Positions 25,871-36,928 of a DNA stretch of 64,000 nt are shown in pieces. The stretch lies in the NCBI GenBank assembly GCA_958430865.1, contig CAUDNR010000001.1, forward strand, positions 55,168-119,167, read 5' to 3'. This stretch comes from Entrophospora sp. SA101. Taxonomy: Eukaryota; Glomeromycota; Glomeromycetes; Entrophosporales; Entrophosporaceae. The notes under the pieces were generated by a model, which saw only the letters and a program-made list of their open reading frames with translations, was not told the origin of the DNA and did no database searches. Each line of letters starts with the position of its first letter. The stretch's first letter is position 1. The translations under genes were made by a program, and so were the position numbers.

Positions 25871-26133
25871 TATAGATGGGTATCTAAACTAGACAATGTC
25901 TAAAATATAAATTAATTTAGACATTTTAGACAATAATGGTCTCAATTGTCTAAAATGCCGAAATTGAATTGTTTATTGGATAATTCTGAAATTTTGTGAA
26001 TTTTGTGTATATCCACGTGACTTTTAGTTATATTTAAAGCAAATCATTACTATTTATATTAATTTGACATTTTTGTCTAAATACTATTTTTGGCTTTAGA
26101 CAACCCCAAAAACAATTTATATGCCCATCTATA
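25871..26133. mobile_element. hAT-type MITE, 263 bp, TIR TATAGATGGG
   Basis: The left end reads TATAGATGGGTATCTAAA and the right end, inverted, TATAGATGGGCATATAAA. Flanking octamers CAATTCAC (25,863-25,870) and CAATTCGG (26,134-26,141) match at 6 of 8. The interior is rich in TTGTCTAAA/TTTAGACA motifs in both orientations. There is no coding potential. The terminal decamer differs by one base from the TATACATGGG end of the full hAT element at 56,236-60,023. Confidence 0.75.
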
Positions 26134-26409
26134 CAATTCGGGATGATACTTGGAATATAATTTTTCATTAGAATTTCATCCCATCCCAAAATTTCAATTA
26201 TAAATTTCGATTTTCACATAGTTTTACAAATCAAAATTGTCAAATAAATATGCACCCAACCACACAAATTCATATTTGATTTAGTAATACAACAATTAGC
26301 CTCAATTGCCCTAAATAAAAAATATAAAAAATCAAGACTTTAGATAAGGAATAAATGGAGACGGGAATTATGATGGTCCAATTTTGCAGCCTGTTTACTA
26401 AAAATTATA

Positions 26410-27520
26410 TTATGACAAACAGCTTTCACCTGTCCCTTTCAAGATTTGCTCACGAATAATAAGGACAGTGGGACGAGTAGTAATGGCACAGTAACCCGTG
26501 CTTTTCAACACCTTTATTTTTACCATCATTATTAATAGTATCAATTTTATCATTGTCACTAATTTATCATTATCATCATCATAGTCATGATCATAATCCA
26601 GAGAAATGACTCCTCCTTCAACACTTTCCATAGAATTCATCGATGGCATAATTGTGACAAGAGAACCTCTAGAATTAGAAGACTATCACCAGTAGTATTA
26701 TTAATATTAGTCACAGAACATTTCACGAAATGTATTCCTTTTCTGCTAATACTGGTTCCACCAACACTGTCTCTAACACGATTTGATGATCAATTAGAAA
26801 GTGAAGAATCCCTGACATGATTTGATGATTTGGATCGAAAAAAGACCTATTTGACATCAATGATTCTCTACTCCCAGATTGTCTCATCATATCAGCAACA
26901 AGACTTGATGATGATGTGTTGTTATTAGGATTTTTGAAAAATGAAATATTAAATCTTCGATAACATTGATTTTGCTTATCATGAAGAAATCTTTCGAACT
27001 TATTATCATTATATGAATTTAAAAATGACAATAAAGATTATTTTTGAATGTTTTAAAAATTAATATTATTTAATATATTATTGTTATATAAATTTCAATG
27101 ATGACAAAGATTTTATTATTTTCGAGATGTTTTAAAAATTATAGCAATTGAATATATTATTATATATAATTTAAAAAACAAGATGTTTTAATGAACTTCT
27201 ATAAATTATATCATTTAATAAGAATAAAGATCAATAGCTATAATCTGATGGATAAATGTTATGACAGAAACAAAGCAATAATGACAATTATATTACATAC
27301 CATTGTTAATATGACTTTCACCACGAAGCCTCTTAGCTAGTTCAAGATCTTTTAAAAATTGGCATACATATGTATCTTCAAGTATATATGTTCAGTAGCA
27401 ATTACATACACATATATATTGAGATTAGTGGATTCGATCAACAATATAACTAAATATTCACATATACTCATATGTTTATCATATGAAATTACCTTCTTGA
27501 AGCGCCATTATAACTGTAGA
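26410..27520 (-). pseudogene. Possible multi-exon gene, frame broken, unknown family
   Basis: A plausible start is the ATG GCG CTT CAA GAA at about 27,509, spliced to LELAKRLRGESHINN (about 27,350-27,300). Further on, 27,031-26,723 reads KFERFLHDKQNQCYRRFNIS and SGSRESLMSNRSFFDPNHQI, and 26,649-26,410 reads MPSMNSMESVEGGVISLDYD. Ser-rich and acidic low complexity dominates. The segments do not join in one frame with obvious introns, so this is either a decayed gene or one with an exon structure I could not resolve. I do not recognise it. Confidence 0.3.
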
Positions 27521-27738
27521 TTGCTATCTAAACCAAAGGGAGTTACTTGGGAAATGTCCATGGTACTACCTGGACCTATACAAAAATGTATATGTAAAAT
27601 TCCCAATTAATTTATGTAATAAAAAATAAATAACTTTTTGATATTTTCGGATTTCTGCAAATGTGTTATATAGGTTTATAGCTTTTATTATCATTATTAC
27701 CCAATATATTAGAAATATTACGTGTATTTAGTTTCTTG

Positions 27739-28020
27739 TTAATGCCAATATTTAAAAAAATCAGTACTCATTACATTATGATCAACTTCAATATAATCAA
27801 CATAATTATTAACTTCAATGTCATTATTTGCCTCTTCATTTAATAAGTCATTCGAAACAATATCCAACGAATTATCAACTTCAACATCATCATTAACTTC
27901 AACATCATTATTTGCCTCTTCATTCAATCGAGCATTTAAATCAAAAAAGCATTCAATTATGATCAAGTGAATCTACAATTGTTTGTCCATCCTCTAATGT
28001 TTTTTCTTTTTTTCTTTTTC
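27739..28020 (-). pseudogene. Acidic repeat-containing ORF fragment
   Basis: An ORF at 27,966-27,739 contains two copies of a LNEEANND(V/I)EVN motif with acidic Asn/Asp/Val runs. Just upstream on the same strand is a segment reading TLEDGQTIVDSLDHN in a different frame. It looks like a piece of a lineage-specific repeated protein family. There is no recognised domain. Confidence 0.25.
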
Positions 28021-28690
28021 AAAGAATGTTAGATATTGTCGCAATTTTGTCAATTAATTGTTCCTGTTTTTTTTTTATTGCAAAAAAAAAGAAGAATTGC
28101 TGAGCTATTAAAAAATGAAGTACTTTTTAAGAGAGTATTAGATTATTAATTTCAGAATTTACTTACAGCTAAGAATTCTTGAAAACTAAAAAGCAACAAA
28201 ATTTGTCACATTTTTTCCTTAAAGGATTCATTTTATAATTTAAATTGGAGTGACCTGCTAAAATTGTGATTAATTATCTTGTTTCATTGATTTCATTCAA
28301 ATTCATATATTTGATACACATAGTATGGGTACAGTAGACAAATATTTGATATGGCTTTGGAAAAATAAATTTTTTTTTATTAATAACCAGAAGTTTATTT
28401 TTCGTCCTGATATTATTTATTGTAATCGTTACTAAGAAAAGTCAGAAAAGCAACACGGTTACTGTATTTTGATCTTCTTTTTTAATTCGATATGCAACAC
28501 TTTTATTTGATTACTGGATGGAAAGTTTATAGTTAAATCATTACAATCATTCTCTCTTCCTCGTTTACATAAGACTAAGCTGACCTTATAACCTCAAGAT
28601 ATGATGATGCAACCAAATTTTCGAAAGCGTAATGTTCTGAGGTTTATGGAATTGCATCATTGTCAAGGGACTCACGAGTAGAAGTTTAGG
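28020..28690. other. No gene seen
   Basis: AT-rich sequence with homopolymer runs. No exon or RNA feature could be supported. Confidence 0.4.
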
Positions 28691-29560
28691 ATCTTTCCAA
28701 TACAATATTTTGATAAAATGTGGAGTAAATTATCAATCTGGCATGACTTCTGAATTGGTTTATAATCTTGGGAAAACGTCAGTTAAATGGTCTAATTTAA
28801 TCCTTATTTTATCAAGTGATACTGAATCAAAACCAAAAATTTCTACCTGTGTGCTTGCTTGTCTGAAGCCTTCCAACATGTCCAAAAGCCTCATCTATGG
28901 AAAAATTACATAACAATAGGTGCAATTGCATGGCACTTGTATGTTTTGTGGCAGGAAATCTATTAAATCTGGCACCCATGATCAGTCAGGGTTGGTGCTG
29001 AACATGAATATTATTTGCACCTGTAGATCCAAAACTACCACTCAACAGCAACACCAACATCACAAACCACCATAATATTTACTCCAGTGACTCCACCATC
29101 TCAATCACCAACTCAAATAACAATCGACTGCCTGATCAAATTCATCACCAACTCAATTACCATCATCAAGAACACCAAACCACAATACACTTTGAACATG
29201 TCCAATGCTAACCCTGCTCATGATCTCAATACCAGGTTTCTTCATTTCATTTTTTGGGATTTTAAGAAAGGAACCCCTACAACTTATAACTATATGCAAT
29301 TAGGAAAGGAAAAAGGAATGTAATTGTTTATTTATTTTGATGACCTGGGTAGACACATACTATTATGTCGCCATTTTCAAATTTAGTCCCTTAAAAAGTC
29401 ATTTCTTGGTATTATCATTACCTGGGTGATGCAATTTACTATATATTCAAATAATAATTATCATGAATATTGTAACAGACATATCCAATTTACAGAGACA
29501 AATGCATTTACATTCAAAGGAAGGATTAATTAAATAAAAACAAAAAGATAAGTAATGCAG
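28690..29560 (+). repeat. Dispersed repeat, copy related to 54,840-55,265
   Basis: Shared blocks in the same order include GCCTTCCAA, TTTGTGGCAGGAAAT / TTTGTGATAGGAAAT, AAATCTGGCAC / AAATCTGACAC, ACCTGGGTGATGCAATT and CATACAAGGAAAGGATTAA-like ends. Short ORFs occur in both copies but frames are not maintained. This is probably a decayed transposable element of unknown class. Confidence 0.5.
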
Positions 29561-29611
29561 TATTGGCATTTGGCCATGGCCAAGAATAATAGAAAGGAAG
29601 GACAGTGAGAC

Positions 29612-29733
29612 TATACATGAAGTCGAAATTAAAACCCCAAAGTCAAAATGTTTCGACTTGAGGCAACTACATAGTAAAAATCAGTTTCGACCCTGTTTCG
29701 ACCAGATCTGCGAATGGTCGACTTTCATGTATA
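29612..29733. mobile_element. hAT-type MITE, 122 bp, TIR TATACATGAA
   Basis: The ends are TATACATGAAGTCGA and, inverted, TATACATGAAAGTCGA. Flanking octamers are AGTGAGAC (29,604-29,611) and AGTGGGAC (29,734-29,741), 7 of 8 identical. A related sequence without the insertion (GGACAGTGGGAC followed by a GCACAGTAACCCG-type sequence) lies near 26,463-26,500 and serves as a paralogous empty site. The first eight bases equal the TATACATG start of the full hAT element at 56,236. Confidence 0.8.
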
Positions 29734-29741
29734 AGTGGGAC

Positions 29742-30078
29742 AGGTGCTTATAGCGCAGTAACCCGACCCTTTTCAAAAGGACGGTGGGACTTGAACCCGT
29801 CCCGTCATCATCCAGCCTATCTACCCATCTATAACTAAATATGAGGTCTATTCCATATTTAATTATGACTAAAAAGAATAGAACACCTAATCTATGAGTT
29901 AAAAAAAATTTATATAGGGTGGTGACTCTTGAGTTCTATATTTTTAAAAGTTGTACAAAATATAGTTTAGATATATATAATATAATTCAGCTTTTTATTA
30001 ATTATGATGACCAAGAAATACACACGCATATATATACAGTATATATAACCACGATTTTATCATTACTTTATTTTGTTA
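29742..30078. other. Repeat remnant and 3' flank of pICln
   Basis: The sequence continues the repeat interrupted by the MITE (GCGCAGTAACCCG) and includes, on the minus strand, GGGTTCAAGTCCC, which matches a Pol III B-box, and a lone CCCATCTATA end. No A-box partner could be established. Confidence 0.35.
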
Positions 30079-31173
30079 TTATTCATCAGCATCTTGAAAC
30101 ATTTCTTCATCTTTGTTATCACTATTATCACTATTATTTGGATTTGAAGATGATTGTTGATGTTGATGATTATTTGATTGTTGCGGATGTGTAATAATTG
30201 AATCAAGGTATGCTAACGAAGCCTAAAATTTATAATTAGTTAATTAAATCTTTTTATATAAACATTCCTTTCAAAAAAAATCTAATATAATAAAGCACAA
30301 AATATATATATATACTCTTCCAAGTTCACTAAGTTCTTGTTCATCACTCGGTAAAGCTGCCATATATTCTGTTTCATTCCAATAATTCTCTCCATCTTCT
30401 TCATCTTCCATTTCTTCTTTATCCGGATGTAAAGCAGAACATTCTGATAATGCTTCAAAGATTGCCTCAACTATAAATAATTTTTAAATTATTATTATTA
30501 TAATCAAATAACTTAATATTTCCTAAAAAAAGAAAATTAAGAACGTACGAGCTCCAGTGTCATCAGGAATAAATCTCATTTCTAAAGTTTGATCGTCTTG
30601 ATCATCTTCTTCATCTCTCTCTCCCATTTCTCTATCTTCTTCGTTTTCTCCCTCTCCTGCTCTCTTCTCATCTTGTTGTTCTAATTGTAGTTGATGATGA
30701 TGATGATTACTAGCTATAACGGCACCAAAAGATATTGATTTTTCATTTAATTGTGTATAAATACATGGTCCTATACCGTCATCTACAGCTTGTTGTCTTG
30801 ATACTGCATGTATTATAATAGTTGGATAATCTATCGCCAATCCATTATTTGTCTCCCATGAATAAAAATATAATTTGCTTTTAAAAAAGATAATAAAAGT
30901 TAACTAATTTTACTTTTTTATTTTCTTCTTTTCATGACATTTAGCCACAAAAATGTAAGAGTTGATTTATTTTTTTAAAAAAACAAACCTTTCTGTAACC
31001 CATAAAGAACCTTTTCCGATGTTAGGATTATGAGTATTTGGTGAAATTATGACATTGACATTATTTTGAACATGATGGGTAATTGGGTATAGTATCCCTG
31101 GTTCAAGCGTGTGCTGTTGAACTTGTTCACGGCTAATGACTTCAGGTGATGAGTAAATTAATGTTATCGTCAT
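30079..31173 (-). CDS. ICLN: pICln (methylosome subunit / Sm-protein chaperone)
   Basis: pICln binds Sm proteins, presents them to the PRMT5 methylosome and holds them before snRNP assembly, mainly in the cytosol. Exon 1 (from 31,173) gives the PH-like fold start and GKGSLWVTE; exon 2 continues KLYFYSWETNNGLAIDYP and TIIIHAVSRQ, the family signature. An acidic low-complexity insert with Glu/Asp runs and a His/Gln stretch follows, then MRFIPDDTGA, IFEALSECSALHPDKEE and an acidic end MFQDADE before the stop. The FEALSEC-ALHPD motif is strongly diagnostic. The C-terminal acidic region is typical, and the insert is somewhat enlarged. Introns are short and phase-consistent. Confidence 0.88.
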
Positions 31174-31317
31174 ATTTTTTACAAAAAAATAAAAAACGAA
31201 AATAAAAAAATTGGAAGATTATCATTTATCACATTGCGTGATAAATATATTATAGCTAAATATATAAATATAAAATTTTCTATCCAATTTTTGTAGTTAT
31301 TAGCTTTCTAATTAATA

Positions 31318-31857
31318 TCAGCATGATTTGGCATTAATGTTGCCATTAGTATCATCGGTCTTATCAGCATTAGTATTATTATTATTAGTGTAGTTGTTGT
31401 TACGACTATAATGAGTTGCAATCAAGGTGGTTGTTGAACGATGATATTGACAATTATTAGTAAAATTTGCCAAATCCACGGCAAGTATAAGGCAATCAAT
31501 GATAAAAAGATTTACAGCATCCGAATTAGTGAAATAACCTATGCTACCGAGGAATAAATCTTCGTTATTACTATTACTATTATTATTTAATTGATTGAAA
31601 TTTGTTGTGTAATAATAATAATATAGTATTATTGTGATAAAATTAATTTCGGATGGTAAATATTGAAGGTTTATGCGATTTATCAGGTTGGTTTCTTTTG
31701 TATTTTTGATTTGTTGAGTCATGAGCCGGCTTTTCCCTTTACTTTTTGATTGTTTAGACTTGAAGGAGAATTGGCTAATTTTTTTATTATTATTTCCAGT
31801 AGATAATGGTGACTTAGCATTTTTGTTTTTATTGTAGTGTTTGACTTGTTCGATCAT
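31318..31857 (-). CDS. Hypothetical protein, 179 aa, Asn/Lys-rich
   Basis: A single-exon ORF starts at ATG with a Lys/Ser-rich basic N-terminus (SKQSKSKGKSRL), then a hydrophobic Tyr-rich stretch (INFITIILYYYYYT), a second hydrophobic segment (FIIDCLILAVDLANF) and an Asn/Thr-rich tail. It might be a two-span membrane protein or a fortuitous ORF in microsatellite-like sequence. It sits between the divergent pICln and BUD6 genes, 145 bp upstream of the pICln start codon. No family is recognised. Confidence 0.3.
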   Translation of the reverse strand: MIEQVKHYNKNKNAKSPLSTGNNNKKISQFSFKSKQSKSKGKSRLMTQQIKNTKETNLINRINLQYLPSEINFITIILYYYYYTTNFNQLNNNSNSNNEDLFLGSIGYFTNSDAVNLFIIDCLILAVDLANFTNNCQYHRSTTTLIATHYSRNNNYTNNNNTNADKTDDTNGNINAKSC

Positions 31858-32302
31858 CCTTGTTAAGAAGAATCAGGAAATTTTCCAGTTGTAAAAGTGA
31901 TTGAATATGACTGACGATTGGTTTGTGATTTTTGGTTTCCATTCCTAATTCGTCTTTACTTTCGCTCACTGACGATTAGACCATTTGATTCTTCAGTAGC
32001 CGATTTTACTTGATGAAATTCATTTGTTTCTATTACAACGTTAATCACGGTGAATTTAGCGAATTTTCCTTCGGATTTTGTCCTAATATTAATATAGGCT
32101 TATCTTATTACTATTCCTCTCGCGACGAGAAGATAATCCTACTACTACCGAAAATTGTTCGTCTGTATTTATTATTAAACTTGATCGACAAAATTTGAAC
32201 ATATAGATGGCAATTAATCCTGAAATAGAGATTGGTGTTGCACTAAATTGATTTTGTCGTTTTCGTTAAAAATTTTTCATATATTATGCGCAACAATAAA
32301 CA
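31858..32302. promoter_or_regulatory. Upstream region of BUD6
   Basis: The 445 bp before the BUD6 start should hold its promoter. No specific element is identifiable; a short plus-strand ORF here looks fortuitous. Confidence 0.35.
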
Positions 32303-35175
32303 ATGGATTATCCAACTCACCATCAAATGCTTGTTCCACAATCAAATTCTAGAGTAGTTCCTATACCACAACGTAGGCCTTCTTCATCTCCCTCACCACA
32401 AAGAGATCGTGAAAGTTCACTACCGATTACACCTCAAAGGCGAAGTGCAGGAAATTCTCCAGTTAGTATTAGCACAAGTTATATCAATAAATTTAGTTGT
32501 AGCATTCAACGCTTGTATTTTTTTTTTTATATTATTAATTAATTAATCAATATTTTTTTTCTCGTAGATGAGTTCAATAGAAACCATGGTCACTCAACTT
32601 CTTGTTACTACCAAAGCTTTATTGGAAAGTTTAACTGGTTGGGCGGCGAAACGTGTTAATCAACAACAGGTTTCTGATATATATGTAAAACTTGTAAGTG
32701 AATTTAACACTGTTATACAATTATTTTCTCAAACTGGAGTTGATATAAGGTGAGTTAATGATAATATATAAGATTGTGTGTGTGTATATATATATATAGT
32801 TCATATTTCTAACAACTAAAATATTTTAATTTATTAAATAAATGAATTAGCGATTTAACAAATATTCCAACAAATTTAAGAGCATGCTTAGAAAAGGCAC
32901 TGAGCGAGGAGGCTTCACAAAATTCTTTAGAGAAACATCTTCCTACAATTAAAGAAACAATAGTGTCATTATTAAAAGGATTAAAAGCAAAACAAGCACT
33001 ATACAAACAAATTCATAATCCTCCACCTAGGTGTGATGTAGAGACAGCAAGAACCTCACCTCCCCCTCCACCAATACCCCCTCTACCAGACAACTATTCA
33101 AATGCAAATACTTCATTGCCATCATCAGCAGCAATAACAATTAACCCCGATAATATAAGACACATGCCTATCTCTTCTCCTCCTCCCCCTCCTCCCCCCC
33201 CTCCTCCTTCTCCTTCTTCAAAGCTTGTAGTTCCTAATACAGCTGATCCAATGGCTGCATTAATACATACCGAAAATCTTGAACGCCGTGCATCTAGAAG
33301 ATTTTCTGCATACACCATGCAAAAAGGGTCAGGTAAAAGAATTGCTTCGCGTATGAATAAACAGGAAATTTTAAGACCACCGTCGCCTGAACATAGAGTT
33401 GTAGAGATGACAAAAGAAGAAATGCCAACTCCAACAACAATACTAACAGATCAAGCTAATCAGCATATTAATAATTCTAAAGGTAATATTGCTACAGTAG
33501 TAGATGAAAAAGTAATAAAACAGAAAGAAGTACAAGAATCAAATAATGATGATAGTAATAACAATGATGATAATAATAATGATGATGGTAATGATAATAG
33601 AGATGTAAATGTTATTAAAAATATTCCAATTATAAATATTCCAAAATCTTCAGGTAAAAATTATTTAATAATTAAAAAAATAGATTTATTTATTTTTATT
33701 TTTCTAATAATTTTTATTTTTTTTTGGGGGGTTTTTTTGGTGAAAAAAATAATTTTTTAGATGAAGAAAAGAAAAAAGGAATTAAATTATTTCTTCAATT
33801 AGGCAATGAAGTTAAAAAATTACAATATGATGGAGATATTAGCATACCAACGTTAAGAATATTATTTATTGAAAAATTTCAATATAATCCAGGAATGGAT
33901 GATTTTCCTAATATCTATATAAAAGACCCAAATGTTGGAATAATGTACGAATTAGAAGATTTGAATGAAGTGACAGATAATTCAGTGTTGGCTTTAAATG
34001 TTGAAGCCTTAGAACAAATTAAGAAACATATTGATCAAAATATTGGAGAGCTTACTAAAGAGATTCGAGAGATAAAGAAATCATTTTCGGAGAATACCAA
34101 ATTATTACGTCACAATAGTATTATTGCAAATAACACCCCACCCTCACCACGTCCAAGTGAATCACATTTTACACAATTAGCAAAGAAAGTTTTAGAGAAT
34201 GTGAAGAAACAGAAAGATTCTGATGATAAGAAAGTGACAGAAGAGCACGTATTAAAAGTTGCGAAAGAAATTAAAGATCAATATGACGAAGTACAAAATC
34301 TTCGAAGAGATTTAGGAGTGATGAGACAAGTTTACACTGAGTTTCAAGAAAATTCTAAGAAAACGTTTGAAACATTATTGGCCAGGACAGAAAATTTTAA
34401 AAAGGTAGCACTAACGAAAAATATTTCATCTGCAAGAACATTTATCGAAGCAGGAAAAGCCAAAGTGGATAGTAAGACAAGAGCCTTGCTTACCAAGGTT
34501 GATGATCTTCAAGACCTTATTGATAATCTGAAATTGGATGTAGTTCAACGAAGGAGTAAACCTAAAGATACAATAATTCAACATGTTAAAAATGAATCAG
34601 CAAGTGTGCGAGAAGAGCTTGCCTCATTGCAAGAGTATCTTAAATCGGTTAAGCCAATGTGGAAAAAGACATGGGAAGATGAGCTGAATGTGATTGTTGA
34701 TGAACAGAAATTCCTTAATCATCAAGAGGAACTGATCGAAGATTTAATGGATGATGATAATAAATTGACAGAAGTATTTGAACAAATACTTAAAGTCATA
34801 AATATTCAGATCAAAAACAAAAAAGAATTTTTTGTCAAACCTCAAGAAGAGGGATTTGAAGGATTGAAGACAGTTCTTCAAGAGGTTAAAGGTATAGCAC
34901 CAGATCATAACAGAAGGTTGAAGGCATTGGAGCAAGCAGAAAAACAAAGAGAAATAGATTTAGCTAATAGTATTGATGAATTTGAAGCCGAACTTACATC
35001 ATTTGTATCAGAAAACAAATTGAAAAAGACAGGAGGAGCTCAAGAAATAGAAAGATTGCGTCAAAAGAAGAATGAGGAAAATTTAAAAGCATTATTTAGT
35101 GCTGAAGCAACAACAATAACATCATCAATATCGCCACCATCATCATCAAAAAATGAAGAAGATAATAATTCATAG
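32303..35175 (+). CDS. BUD6: Bud6/Aip3, actin-binding polarity factor
   Basis: Bud6 binds actin monomers and formins and promotes cable nucleation at sites of polarised growth. Exons 32,303-32,461, 32,568-32,749, 32,851-33,653 and 33,761-35,175 give 852 residues with agreeing phases. The N-terminus is Ser/Pro-rich, then VTQLLVTTKALLESLTGWA begins the N-terminal helical region. Exon 3 carries several polyproline runs, one of ten consecutive prolines, and an Asn/Asp stretch. Exon 4 opens the conserved AIP3 core: IKLFLQLGNEVKKLQYDGD, TLRILFIEKFQYNPGMDDFP, MYELEDLNEV and a long coiled coil. The core is highly typical. Polyproline could recruit profilin or SH3 proteins (inference). The intron before exon 4 is open in one frame, so intron retention would still add residues before a stop. 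Confidence 0.93.
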
Positions 35176-36928
35176 TTTATATATAAACATACATATTTGT
35201 GACATTATTTTTATTGTTATTTTATCAATGTTAGTTTTTTATTATATTATTATTATATTTACTTTTTAAAATTAATTGAACACACGTTTTTGAATATATT
35301 ATTATTATTTAAAATTAATTGAATACCAATTTATATTATTTGCTGATTAATTATTTTTTCTCTTCTTACTATCAAGTCAGTCACGAGCCTAATAAAAAAT
35401 TTATTACATAACAAAATGACGCGTTTTTTTTAAGTGAAGAATTTTTAAACAAAAAAAGTCAAATCGAAATAAACATGCCTCTTAACTTTGATCAAACAAA
35501 ATTGGAAAAAAGCAATATTAAACCCGAAGATGTCTTTACCGAAGAGTGACCAGAGTCTCGGTTTAACGAATAATTTGGGCAAGTAATAGCAATAGGGAAA
35601 ATTTTCCGTTATATTGAGAAGTTTTTATTATTATTATTATGGAAAGTTCATCCGTTAAATCGAGATTTTTAGTTAGTATCCGCTAAACCGAGATTCACGT
35701 GTAAAAGATATTGATCGGAATGACTAATGAATACTCACAAACTTGTTTACGGTGTTTCCAACAGACTAGACTTGTGCAATCCCGTAGAATTGTCAATGGC
35801 AAGGTCACCATCGTCCTTAAAAATTTAGAATGGTGCAATAAGTTTGTGGATTTTACTGAAATTGCATTCGGGTTCTTTTTTTTTATGAAAGGCTTATTGA
35901 AGTCTAACCTTTGAAGAAGAATCCTTAGCCCTTAATAATAGTGGTGTTATTAGGAATCTGGAGCGAGTAATTACAGGCACCCTAGGCTTGACATGTTTGA
36001 TTTATTTTAAGAACTCTAATGAAAACATTTATAATCATCGGGTCATTGAACCTGGTAATAATGATTAATAGCAATAATGATAGCAATAGCAGTCATAGTC
36101 ATAGTAGTAATTATTCAAACTACAATTGGTAAGGGAGAAATTCAAATTTGTTCCTTAAAAGTATGACCTTAGTATATATTTATATTGATTAATCCTTTAT
36201 AAATTTAAGAATACAAAACGTTAAAACTGTCTTTACTGTCTAATCAAACAAATAGGCCAAACAAAAAAGATGTAAATCAAAGATAATTTGTGATTGTCCT
36301 TTGCCAGCTACAACAAAGCTTTTGGAAAGGAGAGATACTGAAATATTAGCAAGATCTTATTATTGATCCAATGACAGGTGCAGCTAAAATAGACAAAGAT
36401 GATCTCGCGCCATATTACTTACAATTGGGTATTCTTTAGTATGTGCTTACCACCATAAGAGAGGATCTGTCTCCATATTTTTCCAATGCAAGATGTGGTC
36501 TAACTCTGATACTGCAGGTGTTGAGGGGATTGTAAATGTAAATGTTGAAGATTGTCCAACTGACGAGAATGTTCTTATATCGAGCCGTGATCCCAACAAA
36601 AAAAAAAAAAGAATATTTAGCAGGAAAACAAAATTTCTAGATAATATTTCTGATGTTTCATCTTACAAATATTAATTCAAGTAAAAATATATATCTAGAT
36701 ATATATAATTAATTAATTTTGATTGAATAAGAAAATATCAACCACAAAATTGACAACAATACTTCAATTCAGTTCGTTTCTTTATACATTTAATAATGAA
36801 ATACTTATCTATCCCTCATTCATAGTTTATTTGATGGTAAAATCACAAAAGCAAACATATTATAAACTTCTATTATCACATTTTTCATCTTCGCAAATAA
36901 ATAAATTTTTTTATTATCATCGTTTTCA
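35176..36928. other. Intergenic with a small inverted-repeat element and decayed ORFs
   Basis: About 35,555-35,695 has inverted ends TCTCGGTTTAACGAAT and, inverted, TCTCGGTTTAGCGGAT, resembling miniature Tc1/pogo-like elements. Short ORFs at 35,711-35,914 and 36,493-36,675 look like pieces of decayed protein families; I cannot name them. Confidence 0.4.
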
